Assembly (NCBI GenBank): GCA_021845665.1
Contig: JAJZVO010000025.1
Coordinates: 1 to 55,932 of the forward strand
DNA length: 55,932 bases
Reading direction: 5' to 3'
Source of the DNA: Bacteroidota bacterium
Lineage (GTDB): Bacteria > Bacteroidota > Ignavibacteria > Kryptoniales > JAKASW01
A model generated the notes under the pieces. It saw only the letters and a list, made by a program, of their open reading frames with translations. It did not search any database and was not told the DNA's origin. The stretch's first letter is position 1. Each line of letters starts with the position of its first letter. Positions 1 through 8,526 of this stretch are shown piece by piece. Position numbers and translations under genes: made by a program.

Positions 1-156
1 AGCGGTACGGATCGGCTCCATGCCGCTTTCGTAAGTCGAAAGTTTTTCCGCGGTCGGCCGGCGGGGGCCAAGTATCTTATTTATGTTGCCCATTACGATG
101 CCTAATACCGCACCAACAGCCAGCATTAGGAAGATTGGGATATAGTTTGTAAGCAT
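1..156 (-). CDS. nuoA: NADH-quinone oxidoreductase subunit A, N-terminal part (runs off the window)
   Basis: Reading the minus strand from the ATG at 156-154 gives about 52 residues before the window ends: a hydrophobic first helix (MLTNYIPIFLMLAVGA) followed by the family loop LGPRRPTAEKLSTYESGMEP. This loop, between the first two membrane helices, is characteristic of NuoA/ND3 of respiratory complex I, where it lies near the quinone site. The position usually written Cys in YECG is Ser here, as in some bacterial NuoA. A weak purine stretch (GAGAACGAGAG) precedes the ATG. The rest of the gene, and probably the other nuo genes, lie outside the window to the left. Confidence 0.85.
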   Translation of the reverse strand, partial: MLTNYIPIFLMLAVGAVLGIVMGNINKILGPRRPTAEKLSTYESGMEPIRTA

Positions 157-368
157 TCTCTCGTTCTCGTTTTAAAAAATCTAAATAACGGAGGGCTAAA
201 AATCAAAGGATTCAGCGGAGGAATATGGAAAACTGGAAGGCCGGAATATTGGAACGCTGGACTTTATGGATTACTGAAATATGTGAATGTCGCCCTTGGC
301 CAAATACTCTTCCCGGCATGCTGTCTCTCTGCGGAGAATTGAGCCGGATCACGTTTTCATTTCGACTT

Positions 369-397
369 TTGAGTTTTGAGAAGATGAAGACTATATT
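369..397 (+). promoter_or_regulatory. Candidate sigma70-type promoter for the EthD-family gene
   Basis: TTGAGT at 369-374 is followed after exactly 17 bases by TATATT at 392-397. That is 4/6 and 5/6 matches to the standard -35 and -10 boxes, and it would place the start near 404 with a leader of about 30 bases before the ATG at 433. The rest of the 157-432 gap between the divergent nuoA and EthD-family genes shows no gene I can support. Prediction only; related bacteria may also use a different promoter consensus. Confidence 0.45.
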
Positions 398-432
398 CGG
401 AATAATTATCAGCTAAATAAGGAGAGTCTGCG

Positions 433-735
433 ATGGTGAAGTTGGTGGCAATCTTCAAGAAACCTGCCGACACATCCACGTTCGAAGATCATTACAGAAA
501 TGTCCACCTCGGTTTGGTGAGAAAAATGCCGGGGCTGAAGAGACTGGAACTTTCAACGGTAACTGGGGCACCCGTATCTACACCGCAGTATTACAGGATG
601 GCAGAAATGTATTTTGACGATCAGACCAGCCTGACTAAAGCAATCATGTCCCGCGAGGGAATGGCGGCTGCGAAAGACCTGATGGGATTTGCAAAAGATG
701 TCGTCCAAATGTTCTACGCAGAGATAAGCGAGTAA
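433..735 (+). CDS. EthD family protein (small dimeric alpha+beta barrel)
   Basis: A 100-residue protein with the EthD-like pattern: an N-terminal strand (VKLVAIFKKPAD), then the conserved DHYRNVHLGLVRKMPGLKR segment containing the HY..VH signature, and a C-terminal strand region. Members are small ferredoxin-like alpha+beta barrels that dimerise. The founding member is needed for ethyl tert-butyl ether degradation, but most homologues have no assigned role and none can be inferred here. The start is supported by AAGGAG at 419-424, nine bases before the ATG. It stands alone between nuoA (divergent) and a permease, so the context does not suggest a pathway. Confidence 0.75.
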   Translation: MVKLVAIFKKPADTSTFEDHYRNVHLGLVRKMPGLKRLELSTVTGAPVSTPQYYRMAEMYFDDQTSLTKAIMSREGMAAAKDLMGFAKDVVQMFYAEISE

Positions 736-892
736 GAGTAAGGGCAGATTGCTTGTCTACTTCGTCAGCTGAAATTGAAACGACATGTAATGAAGAACCG
801 TCGAGAGCCATTGAGCGGATTGAAAACCGTGCTGGCACCAATATCAGTGGGCATTGAATCGATGGAATTAATCGGGCTGCCGGGAGATTCAT

Positions 893-2308
893 TTGGCTGA
901 ACCGAAAGGACTTGTGAGTCGGGACGAAACCAAGGGACTTGCACAGCGCATCGGTCTTCCAACGGCGATTGCCGTAGTGATCGGGAGCGTCATCGGGTCG
1001 GGTATATTTCTTGTGCCACAGAAGATCGCGATGACGCTCGGCGACGCAGGATGGATCATTGCAGTCTGGATTTTCGGCGGGCTTCTTTCTCTCGCGGGAG
1101 CGCTTACCAACGCTGAGGTTGCAGGAATGATTCCGGCCGCGGGAGGACAGTACGTCTATTTCCGCGAGATCTACGGCGACTTCCCTGCTTTTCTGTACGG
1201 CTGGACGACATTCATCGTCTACCAGACCGGCTCGATTGCGGCAATCGCCGTCGCATTTGCGAAATATCTTGGATTCTTCTTCCCCGGATTAAACAAGCTT
1301 CAAATCGATTTCGGACTCTTCGTGATGCCGGAAGTGGGAATAAAGCTCGTGGCAATAGGCGCGATCGCATTCGTCGCGGGCGTCAACTACTTCGGCGTCC
1401 AGTTCGGTGGATTCGTGCAGAGGCTTTTTACGTCGCTAAAAGTGCTTGCAATCGCGGGCATTGTCCTCGCCTGTTTCGTCTTTGGGACTCATACCGGACA
1501 CCTATACACGCCGTTCTTTTCCGGGAAATCCTTCCAAGGCACTTCCCTTCTCAGCGCATTCGGAATCGCCCTTGTCGCGGTTTTGTGGGCGTACGACGGC
1601 TGGAACAGCGTTACCTATCTCTCCGGAGAGGTAAAGGACGCACAGCGTAACATACCGATCGCGCTGGTGGCCGGAACAGCCGTGGTCATCATCATTTACG
1701 TAATAACGAACCTGGCGTACATGTACGTCCTACCGGTCTCCCAGATTGCTCATTCCAAGCTGGTCGCAGCCGATGCAATCTCACTTTTTTTCGGAACCAA
1801 CGGGGCCGCACTCATCGCAATTACCGTTATGTTATCGACGTTCGGAACTGTCAACGCGACCACGATGACGACAGCCCGAGTCTACTTCGCGATGGCGAAG
1901 GACAAACTATTCTTCAAAGGAATTTCCAGAGTCCATCCGAAATACAGAACGCCGCACGTATCACTGATTGTTCAGGGAATATGGGCATCCCTTCTCACAC
2001 TTACGGGGACATACGATCAGCTTTTTACTTATGTGATATTTGCATCCTGGCTCTTCTATGCCCTCGGTGCTTTCGGCATTTTCGTTTTGAGGAAGAAACG
2101 TCCCGATGCCGTCAGACCATACAGGACCATCGGATACCCTGTAGTTCCGATGGCGTTTGTGGTTGTGGCGACATGGTTTGTCTACAATACTATCGTGACA
2201 GATCCCCGTGATTCCCTCTTCGGACTTGGCTTGGTGCTGGTCGGGATTCCGGCATACATTTTCTGGAAGCGGTCAGGGACTCCCAAACCGACCACGGGGG
2301 ACGCTTAG
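893..2308 (+). CDS. APC-superfamily amino acid permease
   Basis: A 471-residue, very hydrophobic protein with about 12 predicted membrane helices. The first helix carries the APC signature GSVIGSGIF (about residues 31-39), the unwound substrate-binding segment of LeuT-fold amino acid transporters. A later stretch, ALVAVLWAYDGWNS, matches the helix-6 region of the LAT/SteT-like branch. It probably exchanges or imports amino acids across the inner membrane; the substrate cannot be read from sequence. The start is TTG at 893: an in-frame TAA at 869-871 leaves little room upstream, and no ATG or GTG lies between that stop and the TTG. The purine run GGGAG lies just before it. Length is normal for the family. 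Confidence 0.88.
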   Translation: MAEPKGLVSRDETKGLAQRIGLPTAIAVVIGSVIGSGIFLVPQKIAMTLGDAGWIIAVWIFGGLLSLAGALTNAEVAGMIPAAGGQYVYFREIYGDFPAFLYGWTTFIVYQTGSIAAIAVAFAKYLGFFFPGLNKLQIDFGLFVMPEVGIKLVAIGAIAFVAGVNYFGVQFGGFVQRLFTSLKVLAIAGIVLACFVFGTHTGHLYTPFFSGKSFQGTSLLSAFGIALVAVLWAYDGWNSVTYLSGEVKDAQRNIPIALVAGTAVVIIIYVITNLAYMYVLPVSQIAHSKLVAADAISLFFGTNGAALIAITVMLSTFGTVNATTMTTARVYFAMAKDKLFFKGISRVHPKYRTPHVSLIVQGIWASLLTLTGTYDQLFTYVIFASWLFYALGAFGIFVLRKKRPDAVRPYRTIGYPVVPMAFVVVATWFVYNTIVTDPRDSLFGLGLVLVGIPAYIFWKRSGTPKPTTGDA

Positions 2309-2455
2309 TACAGTAAACTTGTCTTAGGATTACTTGTCCCGGGAAAGAGTAATTGTTCGATCATAGACGAGAGGAACCACGCCTATTCTATCCGTAATAA
2401 AGAAAAATCCTCCTTCGATTAAACCGATAGAGCACCAAATGTGTCGATTTGATGG

Positions 2456-4042
2456 TTGCGATTGTCTTACATTATCTCGATGGGATTGCGAAGACTCCTT
2501 TATTCGGTGCTGATGCTTGCGGTAGCGTTTGCTCCTCTCCTCGGTTTTGGACAGGAGCTTAGACATCATCACCCGAACAGTTCCGTGTTCAGAGATTACA
2601 GGGCTTCCGATGGTCCGCAGCTGATCAGGCCATCCGGCATAACATACCAGCTTTGGGAAGCACTGATGTTAATGAGACGGGCGAACGGAGGCGACCCCGT
2701 TGCGCAGGAAGAACTTGGCTTCAGGTATTTTCTCGGGAAAGGCTTCCCTGCCGATACTGCAAAGGCGGCATACTGGATCAAGAAAGCTGCCGACCAGAAT
2801 ATGCCGATAGCCCAGTATAACATGGGTGTCTTCCTGAACAACGGATGGGGAATACCCTGGAATCCTTTCAAGGCATATGAAAGGTTCAAATCGGCTGCCG
2901 AGGACAGCCTTCCCGAAGGCGAGTTTGCGTTCGGATTATTTTACACAGACAACCTGGTCGTTCCGAGGAATTGGGCGACAGCGTACAGGTGGCTGAAACT
3001 TGCTGAGGATGCAAAGTACGAGCCGGCGAAAAAGATTATCGATGAGTTCATCCACAGGGGGTTGCTGGTCGGCGCCGACAGTTCGCGGACGAAAGATGCC
3101 GCGCGAGATTCCTCCCCTGGAGTGTCGAACAAGCCGATCGAGCCGCTCTATCTTGATTACGGACCGGATACATCCTCGAACGTAAGTGACCTCACACTTT
3201 TGAACGAAGCTTTCAAGGAAGGGAACGCAAAATTCAGGAAGGCGCTCGGGGTTACGAACGTTTTCGAGAAGGGAACCGGCAGCGATACGACCGCGATCAG
3301 TGTGATCGAGGATGCAGCATCCGTTGGAAGTCCGGAAGCTCTCGCCGTGCTCGGGCGTTGTTACGAGAAAGGCACCGGCGTCCCGCGCGACAGGATCCTC
3401 GCTGCTGAACAATATTTGCGTGCGGCGCGGATGGATTCGCGTCACGGCCTCGCTCTTCTTCTGCGGCTTGTCCGAGAGAAAGGATTTCTCAAGGAAGTGG
3501 AGGAGCGGACAAAAGCAGGAGACTACGATGCCGCGTTCGTTTGGGCAGGGTTGACTGAACTTGGGTTGGATCACCAGTTGCTCGACGAGCAGGCCTTCCA
3601 CCTCCTGGTGACCGCAGCCAACCACGATAATATTCCATCGCTCATAGAGCTCGGGCGATGTTACTACACAGGACAGTGGACTCCGCGTAACCCGGTTCTC
3701 GGCGCGCGGTGCTGGCAGCGAGCCGCTGAAGACGGCAGCAGAGATGCTGAAATAAGACTTGCCGCAGCAGCAGTGGTATCTGACAGCGCGGCTTCCGACT
3801 CTGCGCTCGCGGACACTGTCAGGATATTGTCTAACGGAGTGGGTGACGGCTCGATGATAGCCCAGCTCGCGCTCGGATTCTGTTACGAACATGGCATAGG
3901 GGTTCAGCAGGATACTCCGATGGCCGTCAGGCTTTACAGGGATTGCGCTCAGCGCGGGAGCGAAAGCGCCTACAACGCGCTCCTGGCAATGTACAATAAG
4001 CTCAGACCGAAGGGGAAGGAATTTGACGTCAGCAATGGATAG
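2456..4042 (+). CDS. Secreted Sel1-like repeat protein
   Basis: Up to 528 residues with at least six Sel1-like (TPR-related) repeats in two blocks, one roughly between residues 75 and 200 and the other from about 290 to the end. Each repeat has the ALG.CYEKGTGVPRD..AA..Y..AA pattern. Sel1 repeats form alpha-solenoids that act as protein-interaction scaffolds. The N-terminus from the ATG at 2480 reads as a signal peptide (MGLRRLLYSVLMLAVAFAPL, then LGFGQ), so the product is probably periplasmic or exported. The start is uncertain: TTG at 2456 (528 residues) or ATG at 2480 (520 residues, directly beginning the signal peptide and more likely). Neither has a clear ribosome binding site. No partner is encoded next to it. 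Confidence 0.8.
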   Translation: MRLSYIISMGLRRLLYSVLMLAVAFAPLLGFGQELRHHHPNSSVFRDYRASDGPQLIRPSGITYQLWEALMLMRRANGGDPVAQEELGFRYFLGKGFPADTAKAAYWIKKAADQNMPIAQYNMGVFLNNGWGIPWNPFKAYERFKSAAEDSLPEGEFAFGLFYTDNLVVPRNWATAYRWLKLAEDAKYEPAKKIIDEFIHRGLLVGADSSRTKDAARDSSPGVSNKPIEPLYLDYGPDTSSNVSDLTLLNEAFKEGNAKFRKALGVTNVFEKGTGSDTTAISVIEDAASVGSPEALAVLGRCYEKGTGVPRDRILAAEQYLRAARMDSRHGLALLLRLVREKGFLKEVEERTKAGDYDAAFVWAGLTELGLDHQLLDEQAFHLLVTAANHDNIPSLIELGRCYYTGQWTPRNPVLGARCWQRAAEDGSRDAEIRLAAAAVVSDSAASDSALADTVRILSNGVGDGSMIAQLALGFCYEHGIGVQQDTPMAVRLYRDCAQRGSESAYNALLAMYNKLRPKGKEFDVSNG

Positions 4043-4411
4043 AATTTCCTGACTCTACATCACAAACGGACACGGCTCCTGGCAAATACACAAATTGGCG
4101 ATGGTTTTCCGCCGGTGCCGTAAGCGCGTGTTAGTTATTAAGATCTCGTAAATCTGCGACGACCGTTTCCCGTTCTGCTCCATAGCTCGTCTCCTTTCCT
4201 CTTAATTTAATCCTCTGAATTTCTCGTTTTCCCAACTTCTCATCTTCGTTCTTCTTGTATCCTGCATCGTGCATCTTACCTCAAGTCCCTTCGGCCTCCT
4301 CCATGCCCTTCGTTACTCCGCTCCGGCAGCCTGTCTATCACGTATTCGACATTGAACTTTAAAGACAGGTATCTCTAGAAGCCGAACCGAAAACCCGCTG
4401 CAAAACTATTT

Positions 4412-4516
4412 AACCACAAAGGTCACGAAGAAAGGGCGCAAAGAGCACAAAGAAAGAGCGATAAATGATTAGAGACCTTCGTGTCCTTCGTGAAAAATCT
4501 TCGTGCTCTCGTGGTT
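4412..4516. repeat. Long imperfect inverted repeat of the ACCACAAAG...CACGAAG type
   Basis: The 4043-4535 gap holds no gene I can support. It contains a long imperfect palindrome: the left arm, starting AACCACAAAGGTCACGAAGA at 4412, pairs with the right arm ending CTTCGTGCTCTCGTGGTT at 4516, with about 14 bases in between. Both arms are built from short purine-rich words (CACGAAG, CACAAAG). It lies directly downstream of the stop of the protease-barrel gene, so in its transcript it would form a long imperfect hairpin. It has no U tract, so it is not a classical terminator. Low-complexity repeats of this kind recur in many environmental genomes; function unknown. Confidence 0.6.
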
Positions 4517-4535
4517 GGACTTTTCGGCCGCGTCT

Positions 4536-7500
4536 CTAGAAATCGTACCCGAGTGAGAAGTAGTATCTCGGCGGTGAGAAGCTCTGCAAGTTGAATGCCC
4601 AGGCGATATCGAGCCGGAGTAGAAAGTAGAGGATCACCATTCTAACTCCCACGCCCGTGCCTACCAGGAGATCTCTCGTCTTGAGCCTTCCGCCATTACC
4701 GTAGTCGAAAGCCCGGAACTTCACATACCTGTTGTTCCAGTCCCAGCCCCATGCCGAGCCGACATCCATGAAGGCGGCACCGAACAAAGTCTGGAAGAGC
4801 GGCAGCGGTCCGGCGGATAAAAACCCGAGCATCGGAAACCTCAACTCCATGTTCAGCAAGGCGAAGTTATTCCCGAACCTGGCGTTGTAGTCGTAACCGC
4901 GCATCGGCACAACAGGCGTAAGGAATTGGAGGTCCTCCGCATTTCTGACAGGGATGAAATCGCCGTTGAACCTGATGTTGATCCAGTTCTCAGTCCCCCC
5001 GATGAAGAACTTCTGCGGATTCGAGCCTATCGAAGTTCCGGCGAATACTCTCCACACAAACGTGTATAGGCTGCTGAAGAGTCTCATATAGCTGCGGTAA
5101 TCCACCGTTCCGCTAAGGAAATCGATCCCCTGCGATCCCATCTTCGGCGTTCCATAAAGCGAGAGAATATATTTCGAACCGTTTATCGGAGCGATGTAGC
5201 CGAAAAAAGAATTATCGTGTACGTAGCTGAGCGTCGGCACGATCAAACCTCTTACCTGGTTGGGCTCGTAAGTTTCCATCAGATTTTCCCGCGTCAGGCT
5301 CATCCAGCTCAGCCCGCCTTCGAGCCTGTTGAACCGGTCAAAGGGATAAGCGGCGCTCAGCGAAACAGCTGAGCTCTGGAAGCGATACAGGTCGTAGTAA
5401 CCCGTGTAGGGCGAAGTCAGGTAAAGGAATCGTGCGAAGTGTAAGCCCACGATCGAATAATTGATCCGCGAAGGAAGATAAGTGTAGGCGAAAGCGTAGT
5501 CGCTGTTCTTGAGATCGACCACGAGATCGGTGAGGAGAAATATCTGATGATTGCCCAGCATGTCGCTGAAAGCCATCACGGTGCTTCCCTGCACGCCGAA
5601 CAGAGAATTGTAACCGGCGTTGCCATAGATGATGTCCGGCGAGAAACTGACCTTGTACTTCTGTGCCACGAAGTTCCCGGTGCTGTCGACGTTATCCTTC
5701 ACGTTAAAATTCTCATTGAAGTTCGGAGGCTCAAACAAACTGTCGACATCCGGCCCGCTGCCGCCAAAGACGTAATTGCTCAGGTCAACTTGAATATCCT
5801 TTCCATAAAGGTCTCTCACTTTGGTCGAGTCGGTAGTTCCGGCGGAATCTAAGGTGGCCGCCACAGGTATCGTCTCCAGCAATCGATTCTGCACCAGACC
5901 GTGCCTGCCCCGATTCTGCTTCATGAATACAGTGAGCGGCACGTCTTCGTCGGTTAGCAGGTGGTCGGCGGGAGATTTCAGGACAAAGATGTCGAAGCCG
6001 CCGTTTTCAAGTGAAGAGAATGCCAGCCTGGATCCGTCGCTTGAAATCGAGAATTGAGTTATGCCGCTGAGGGAATTCGTTGCCGGGAGCGCTCTCCCCG
6101 TTTCAAGATTCAAATAATATATGTTGGCCACACCGCACTTGTCCGAAATGTAATAGAGGTGCTTTCCATCGGGGGCGGCCACCGGATAAGACTCTTCCGA
6201 GGAATCAGATTTCGATATCCGGCTTATGATGCCCGACGACACGGAAAGCGAATAGAGACTGCTTCGGCTAAAATCGTGGTTCCAGATCTTGAATTTGTCG
6301 CCCATCTGTCGCCTGTCGAGATACCGGCCGCGGTCGCTGGCAAAGTAAATCGTTTTACCATCGGGCGACCAGCTCGGGTCAGTCTCCGAGAAGATGTCGT
6401 CCGTGAGGTTGACAGTCTTCTTGTTAGATATGTCATATACATAGACGTCCGACTGTGGTCCTTTCTGGCCGATGAATGCCAGCCTTTCGCCGCCCGGCGA
6501 CCAGGCCACTGAGAAGACGCCGGCGAGGCCCGGGAATTCGATCTTTTCCATTCTGTCGGTCTGAACGTCTATCACGAAAATCGCATCGTGAGCTCCGCTC
6601 TTCACCGCGATGGCCACCTTTTTCCCGTCGGGCGACCAGGTAAGCCCGGGAGTCAGGAGGTGAAGTTCTTCGAAATTCTTTGTCGTCTGCCCATCGATGA
6701 GCTTCTTTATGACTTTCCCATTGCCGGCTTTTATCAGGTATATGCTCATGTAATCGTCCCGGTCGGAAATACACGCGATCCTGTCGCCCTGCGGAGAGAT
6801 GGCGGGACTGGTGTTGTAGAAATTGCCGATCTCCTTATGATCGGTCAGCCTCGCCGCAAAATCTTCGGGCCTTTTCCTGGAAGCAATCTCCGGCCAATAA
6901 AGGACCTTCTGCTCGTATGTCCATCTCCTGGATAGTTCTTTGACATTCATGCCGAGAGCGCTCTTGAACCCCTGTTCGACACTTCTCGTCGTCCTTATCC
7001 GGCTCAATATCTCTCCGATCTTCTCGTTGTCGTATTTCTTTGCGATGTAGTACCATACCGACTGGCCTCCCCTGTATGCAAAGTAACCGTTCAGGTCTTC
7101 GATTGGAACCAGGTACTCGTTGACGGTTGCGTCGATCATGAACATGTCGGAGTTCGCGTCCCAACCGAGCGATTCATATTCGGCTAATCCTTCATTAAAC
7201 CACATCGGGATCTGCAATGTAATATTGTTCGCGATAATTGACTGTATCGAGCCTCCATAGAACATGTCGTTGAGGACAGCATGGACAAGTTCATGATGGA
7301 TGACATGGCGCAGGAGCTTGTAGGAGCCTTCAAACGGTACAACGACGCGATTCTTGAAAAGCTCCGTAACGCCGCCGACACCTTCTTCGAGATACTCCGA
7401 GACTACATTTGTCTGCTGCCAATCATTATGGGAATCGTAGATGACGATTGGAATCCGGCTGGTGATGTCGTAATGGAAATGGCCGCTTATAGACGAGTAG

Positions 7501-7694
7501 GCTGTCTCGGCTTCTTGAGCGGCGAATTCGGCGAGGTAATATTCCTGCGGATAGAAATATACATCGAAATGTTTCGATTGGATGAAATACCATTCGAAGT
7601 TGCGGTATTGGACTTTGTTCTTTCCGAATTCATCGACCTGGGCGGAAGCGGTACCCACAAGAAACAGCAAGCCCAATAGCGACAGCCCTTTCAT
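4536..7694 (-). CDS. Outer-membrane fusion: gluzincin-like metalloprotease, TolB-type beta-propeller, Omp85-like barrel
   Basis: 1052 residues from the ATG at 7694-7692, chosen over an in-frame start 30 bases upstream because AGGGAG precedes it at proper spacing and it directly begins a signal peptide (MKGLSLLGLLFLVGTASAQ). Residues about 30-290 resemble peptidase-MA/gluzincin domains, with zinc motif HELVH at 134-138 and a distal NEGLAEY at 167-173. Residues about 290-600 contain at least five PD40/TolB-like blades (WSPDGKKVA, WSPGGERLA, WSPDGKTIYFASD). The last ~400 residues are barrel-like and end in ...YYFSLGYDF, with the C-terminal Phe expected of an Omp85/surface-antigen barrel. Inference: a cell-surface or periplasmic protease tethered to the outer membrane. 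Substrate unknown; the gene is monocistronic. Confidence 0.85.
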   Translation of the reverse strand: MKGLSLLGLLFLVGTASAQVDEFGKNKVQYRNFEWYFIQSKHFDVYFYPQEYYLAEFAAQEAETAYSSISGHFHYDITSRIPIVIYDSHNDWQQTNVVSEYLEEGVGGVTELFKNRVVVPFEGSYKLLRHVIHHELVHAVLNDMFYGGSIQSIIANNITLQIPMWFNEGLAEYESLGWDANSDMFMIDATVNEYLVPIEDLNGYFAYRGGQSVWYYIAKKYDNEKIGEILSRIRTTRSVEQGFKSALGMNVKELSRRWTYEQKVLYWPEIASRKRPEDFAARLTDHKEIGNFYNTSPAISPQGDRIACISDRDDYMSIYLIKAGNGKVIKKLIDGQTTKNFEELHLLTPGLTWSPDGKKVAIAVKSGAHDAIFVIDVQTDRMEKIEFPGLAGVFSVAWSPGGERLAFIGQKGPQSDVYVYDISNKKTVNLTDDIFSETDPSWSPDGKTIYFASDRGRYLDRRQMGDKFKIWNHDFSRSSLYSLSVSSGIISRISKSDSSEESYPVAAPDGKHLYYISDKCGVANIYYLNLETGRALPATNSLSGITQFSISSDGSRLAFSSLENGGFDIFVLKSPADHLLTDEDVPLTVFMKQNRGRHGLVQNRLLETIPVAATLDSAGTTDSTKVRDLYGKDIQVDLSNYVFGGSGPDVDSLFEPPNFNENFNVKDNVDSTGNFVAQKYKVSFSPDIIYGNAGYNSLFGVQGSTVMAFSDMLGNHQIFLLTDLVVDLKNSDYAFAYTYLPSRINYSIVGLHFARFLYLTSPYTGYYDLYRFQSSAVSLSAAYPFDRFNRLEGGLSWMSLTRENLMETYEPNQVRGLIVPTLSYVHDNSFFGYIAPINGSKYILSLYGTPKMGSQGIDFLSGTVDYRSYMRLFSSLYTFVWRVFAGTSIGSNPQKFFIGGTENWINIRFNGDFIPVRNAEDLQFLTPVVPMRGYDYNARFGNNFALLNMELRFPMLGFLSAGPLPLFQTLFGAAFMDVGSAWGWDWNNRYVKFRAFDYGNGGRLKTRDLLVGTGVGVRMVILYFLLRLDIAWAFNLQSFSPPRYYFSLGYDF

Positions 7695-7848
7695 GCACGA
7701 CTCCCTTCGAAAGGAACATACCAACGATCCTGAAGAGATTCAAGGAAAAGTACGAAAGGAAACTGCGACTTGCCCGGAAGGCGAGCGGCAGTTTGGCCGA
7801 AAGCTAACGCGACGCCCGGTTAGGCTTTGATTATACGGGCAGATATCC

Positions 7849-7973
7849 GTTGAGGTTGTCCCCAGAGAGGCACCGATTGAAATCGACGCCTCTCAAAACA
7901 TGGAACCCGTAGATTTTTGTGCTGTCGGTAGCCGTCCGATTCATCGGATGGCTACTTCTCGGACAGCCTCAAC
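7849..7973 (+). repeat. Dispersed element, copy 1 (terminal inverted repeats, MITE-like)
   Basis: A ~125 bp segment bounded by GTTGAGGTTGTCC (7849-7861) and its near inverse GGACAGCCTCAAC (7961-7973). A homologous copy in opposite orientation lies at 54183-54339. Shared blocks read in the same order: CGATTGAA, GCCTCTCAA, TGTGCTGT..G.AGCCGTC, and CGATTCATCGGATG.CTACT. The ends resemble terminal repeats of DDE-type insertion sequences, so a non-autonomous (MITE-like) element is the simplest reading. No clear target duplication is visible. Its right end overlaps the stop of a T9SS gene relic. The reading frame on the plus strand is open throughout. Confidence 0.6.
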
Positions 7974-8137
7974 ATCAACATCTTCTTCGTAGTCATTTGC
8001 TTTCCTGCGACGAGCCGGTAGAAGTGCACGCCGCTCGCAAGGCGTGAACCGTTGAACTGAACCTGATACCTCCCGACGTTCTGCTTTTCGTTTACATCTG
8101 AAGCAGTGAGAGGTTCCCGAAGGCGTTCACGGTCCGG
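7952..8137 (-). pseudogene. Relic of a T9SS C-terminal sorting domain
   Basis: The minus strand ending at the TAG 7954-7952 reads [20 protein letters not shown], then [17 protein letters not shown] and RLSEK. This is the second half of a T9SS sorting domain (compare intact tails at 25727 and 28256). Upstream the frame is lost: [10 protein letters not shown], the expected preceding strand, is in another frame from about 8120. No NYPNPFNP motif, signal peptide or long coding frame remains, so this is the remnant of a secreted-protein gene. The final RLSEK is encoded by the end of the dispersed element at 7849-7973, so that element seems to have landed in or next to the original stop. Confidence 0.65.
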
Positions 8138-8153
8138 ATCGAAAGTTGCTCAA

Positions 8154-8257
8154 TGCGGAAGTCAGGAGGTACGCGGTAAAGGTTCGGAGGGACCCGGCGA
8201 AGGTCCGGAGGGACGCGCTGAAGTCTTAGGGAGACCGGGTGAAGGCTCTGACGGGCT
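8154..8257. repeat. Imperfect 21-nt tandem repeat
   Basis: About five imperfect units of roughly 21 bases, best seen at 8174-8194 and 8195-8215 (consensus CGGYGAAGGTYCGGAGGGAC), with decayed units on both sides. On the minus strand the unit keeps frame and would encode heptapeptides of the form RVPPDLR, RVPPNLY, RVPPDFR, directly preceding the T9SS relic [10 protein letters not shown]. It could be a decayed repeat linker of that lost protein or a non-coding minisatellite. The remaining part of the 7695-8526 gap holds no other gene I can support. Confidence 0.5.
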
Positions 8258-8438
8258 GGGAAAGGGCCGGCGTGGGCCGGTTAATGCCACTTTCCCTTCA
8301 TTTGAAGGGAGCCTGGCACGATTCATAACCATTAATGCGCCAGGAATTGAGATAATTGCGGGAGTTCTCCCTCCTCACAGACGGAAGCAGTCCCCAGCCC
8401 GGCGACGTGAAGAATCCGGCGGTGATGTAGAAACTGCG

Positions 8439-8486
8439 GGTGACCGTCACCACCTTTAGCTTTTCACAGAGCTGGTGACTGTCACC
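8439..8486. repeat. Two direct copies of the palindrome GGTGAC-N-GTCACC
   Basis: GGTGACCGTCACC (8439-8451) and GGTGACTGTCACC (8474-8486) are perfect 6-bp palindromes around one central base, 35 bases apart from start to start. They lie between the stop of the MBL-fold hydrolase gene (8527) and the T9SS relic. They could be paired operator half-sites for the lost gene or members of a palindromic repeat family. No regulator is encoded nearby. Confidence 0.5.
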
Positions 8487-8526
8487 ATCTGCTTGTGCGA
8501 TGGCGAAGGTGAAGTCGACCTTCGGC

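Noticed and set aside
225-416. 63-codon open frame between nuoA and the EthD gene
   Set aside because: No family resemblance, no ribosome site; its end lies over the better promoter candidate and the sequence is of the GGCCGGAATATTGGAACG low-complexity type.
8305-8340. CTGGCACGATTCATAAC as a sigma54 promoter
   Set aside because: It has TGGCAC but no TTGC at the -12 position with correct spacing, and no suitable gene downstream.
8106-8459. 117-codon plus-strand frame (Gly/Arg/Glu rich)
   Set aside because: It is the shadow of the 21-nt tandem repeat and the T9SS relic on the other strand; no family features.
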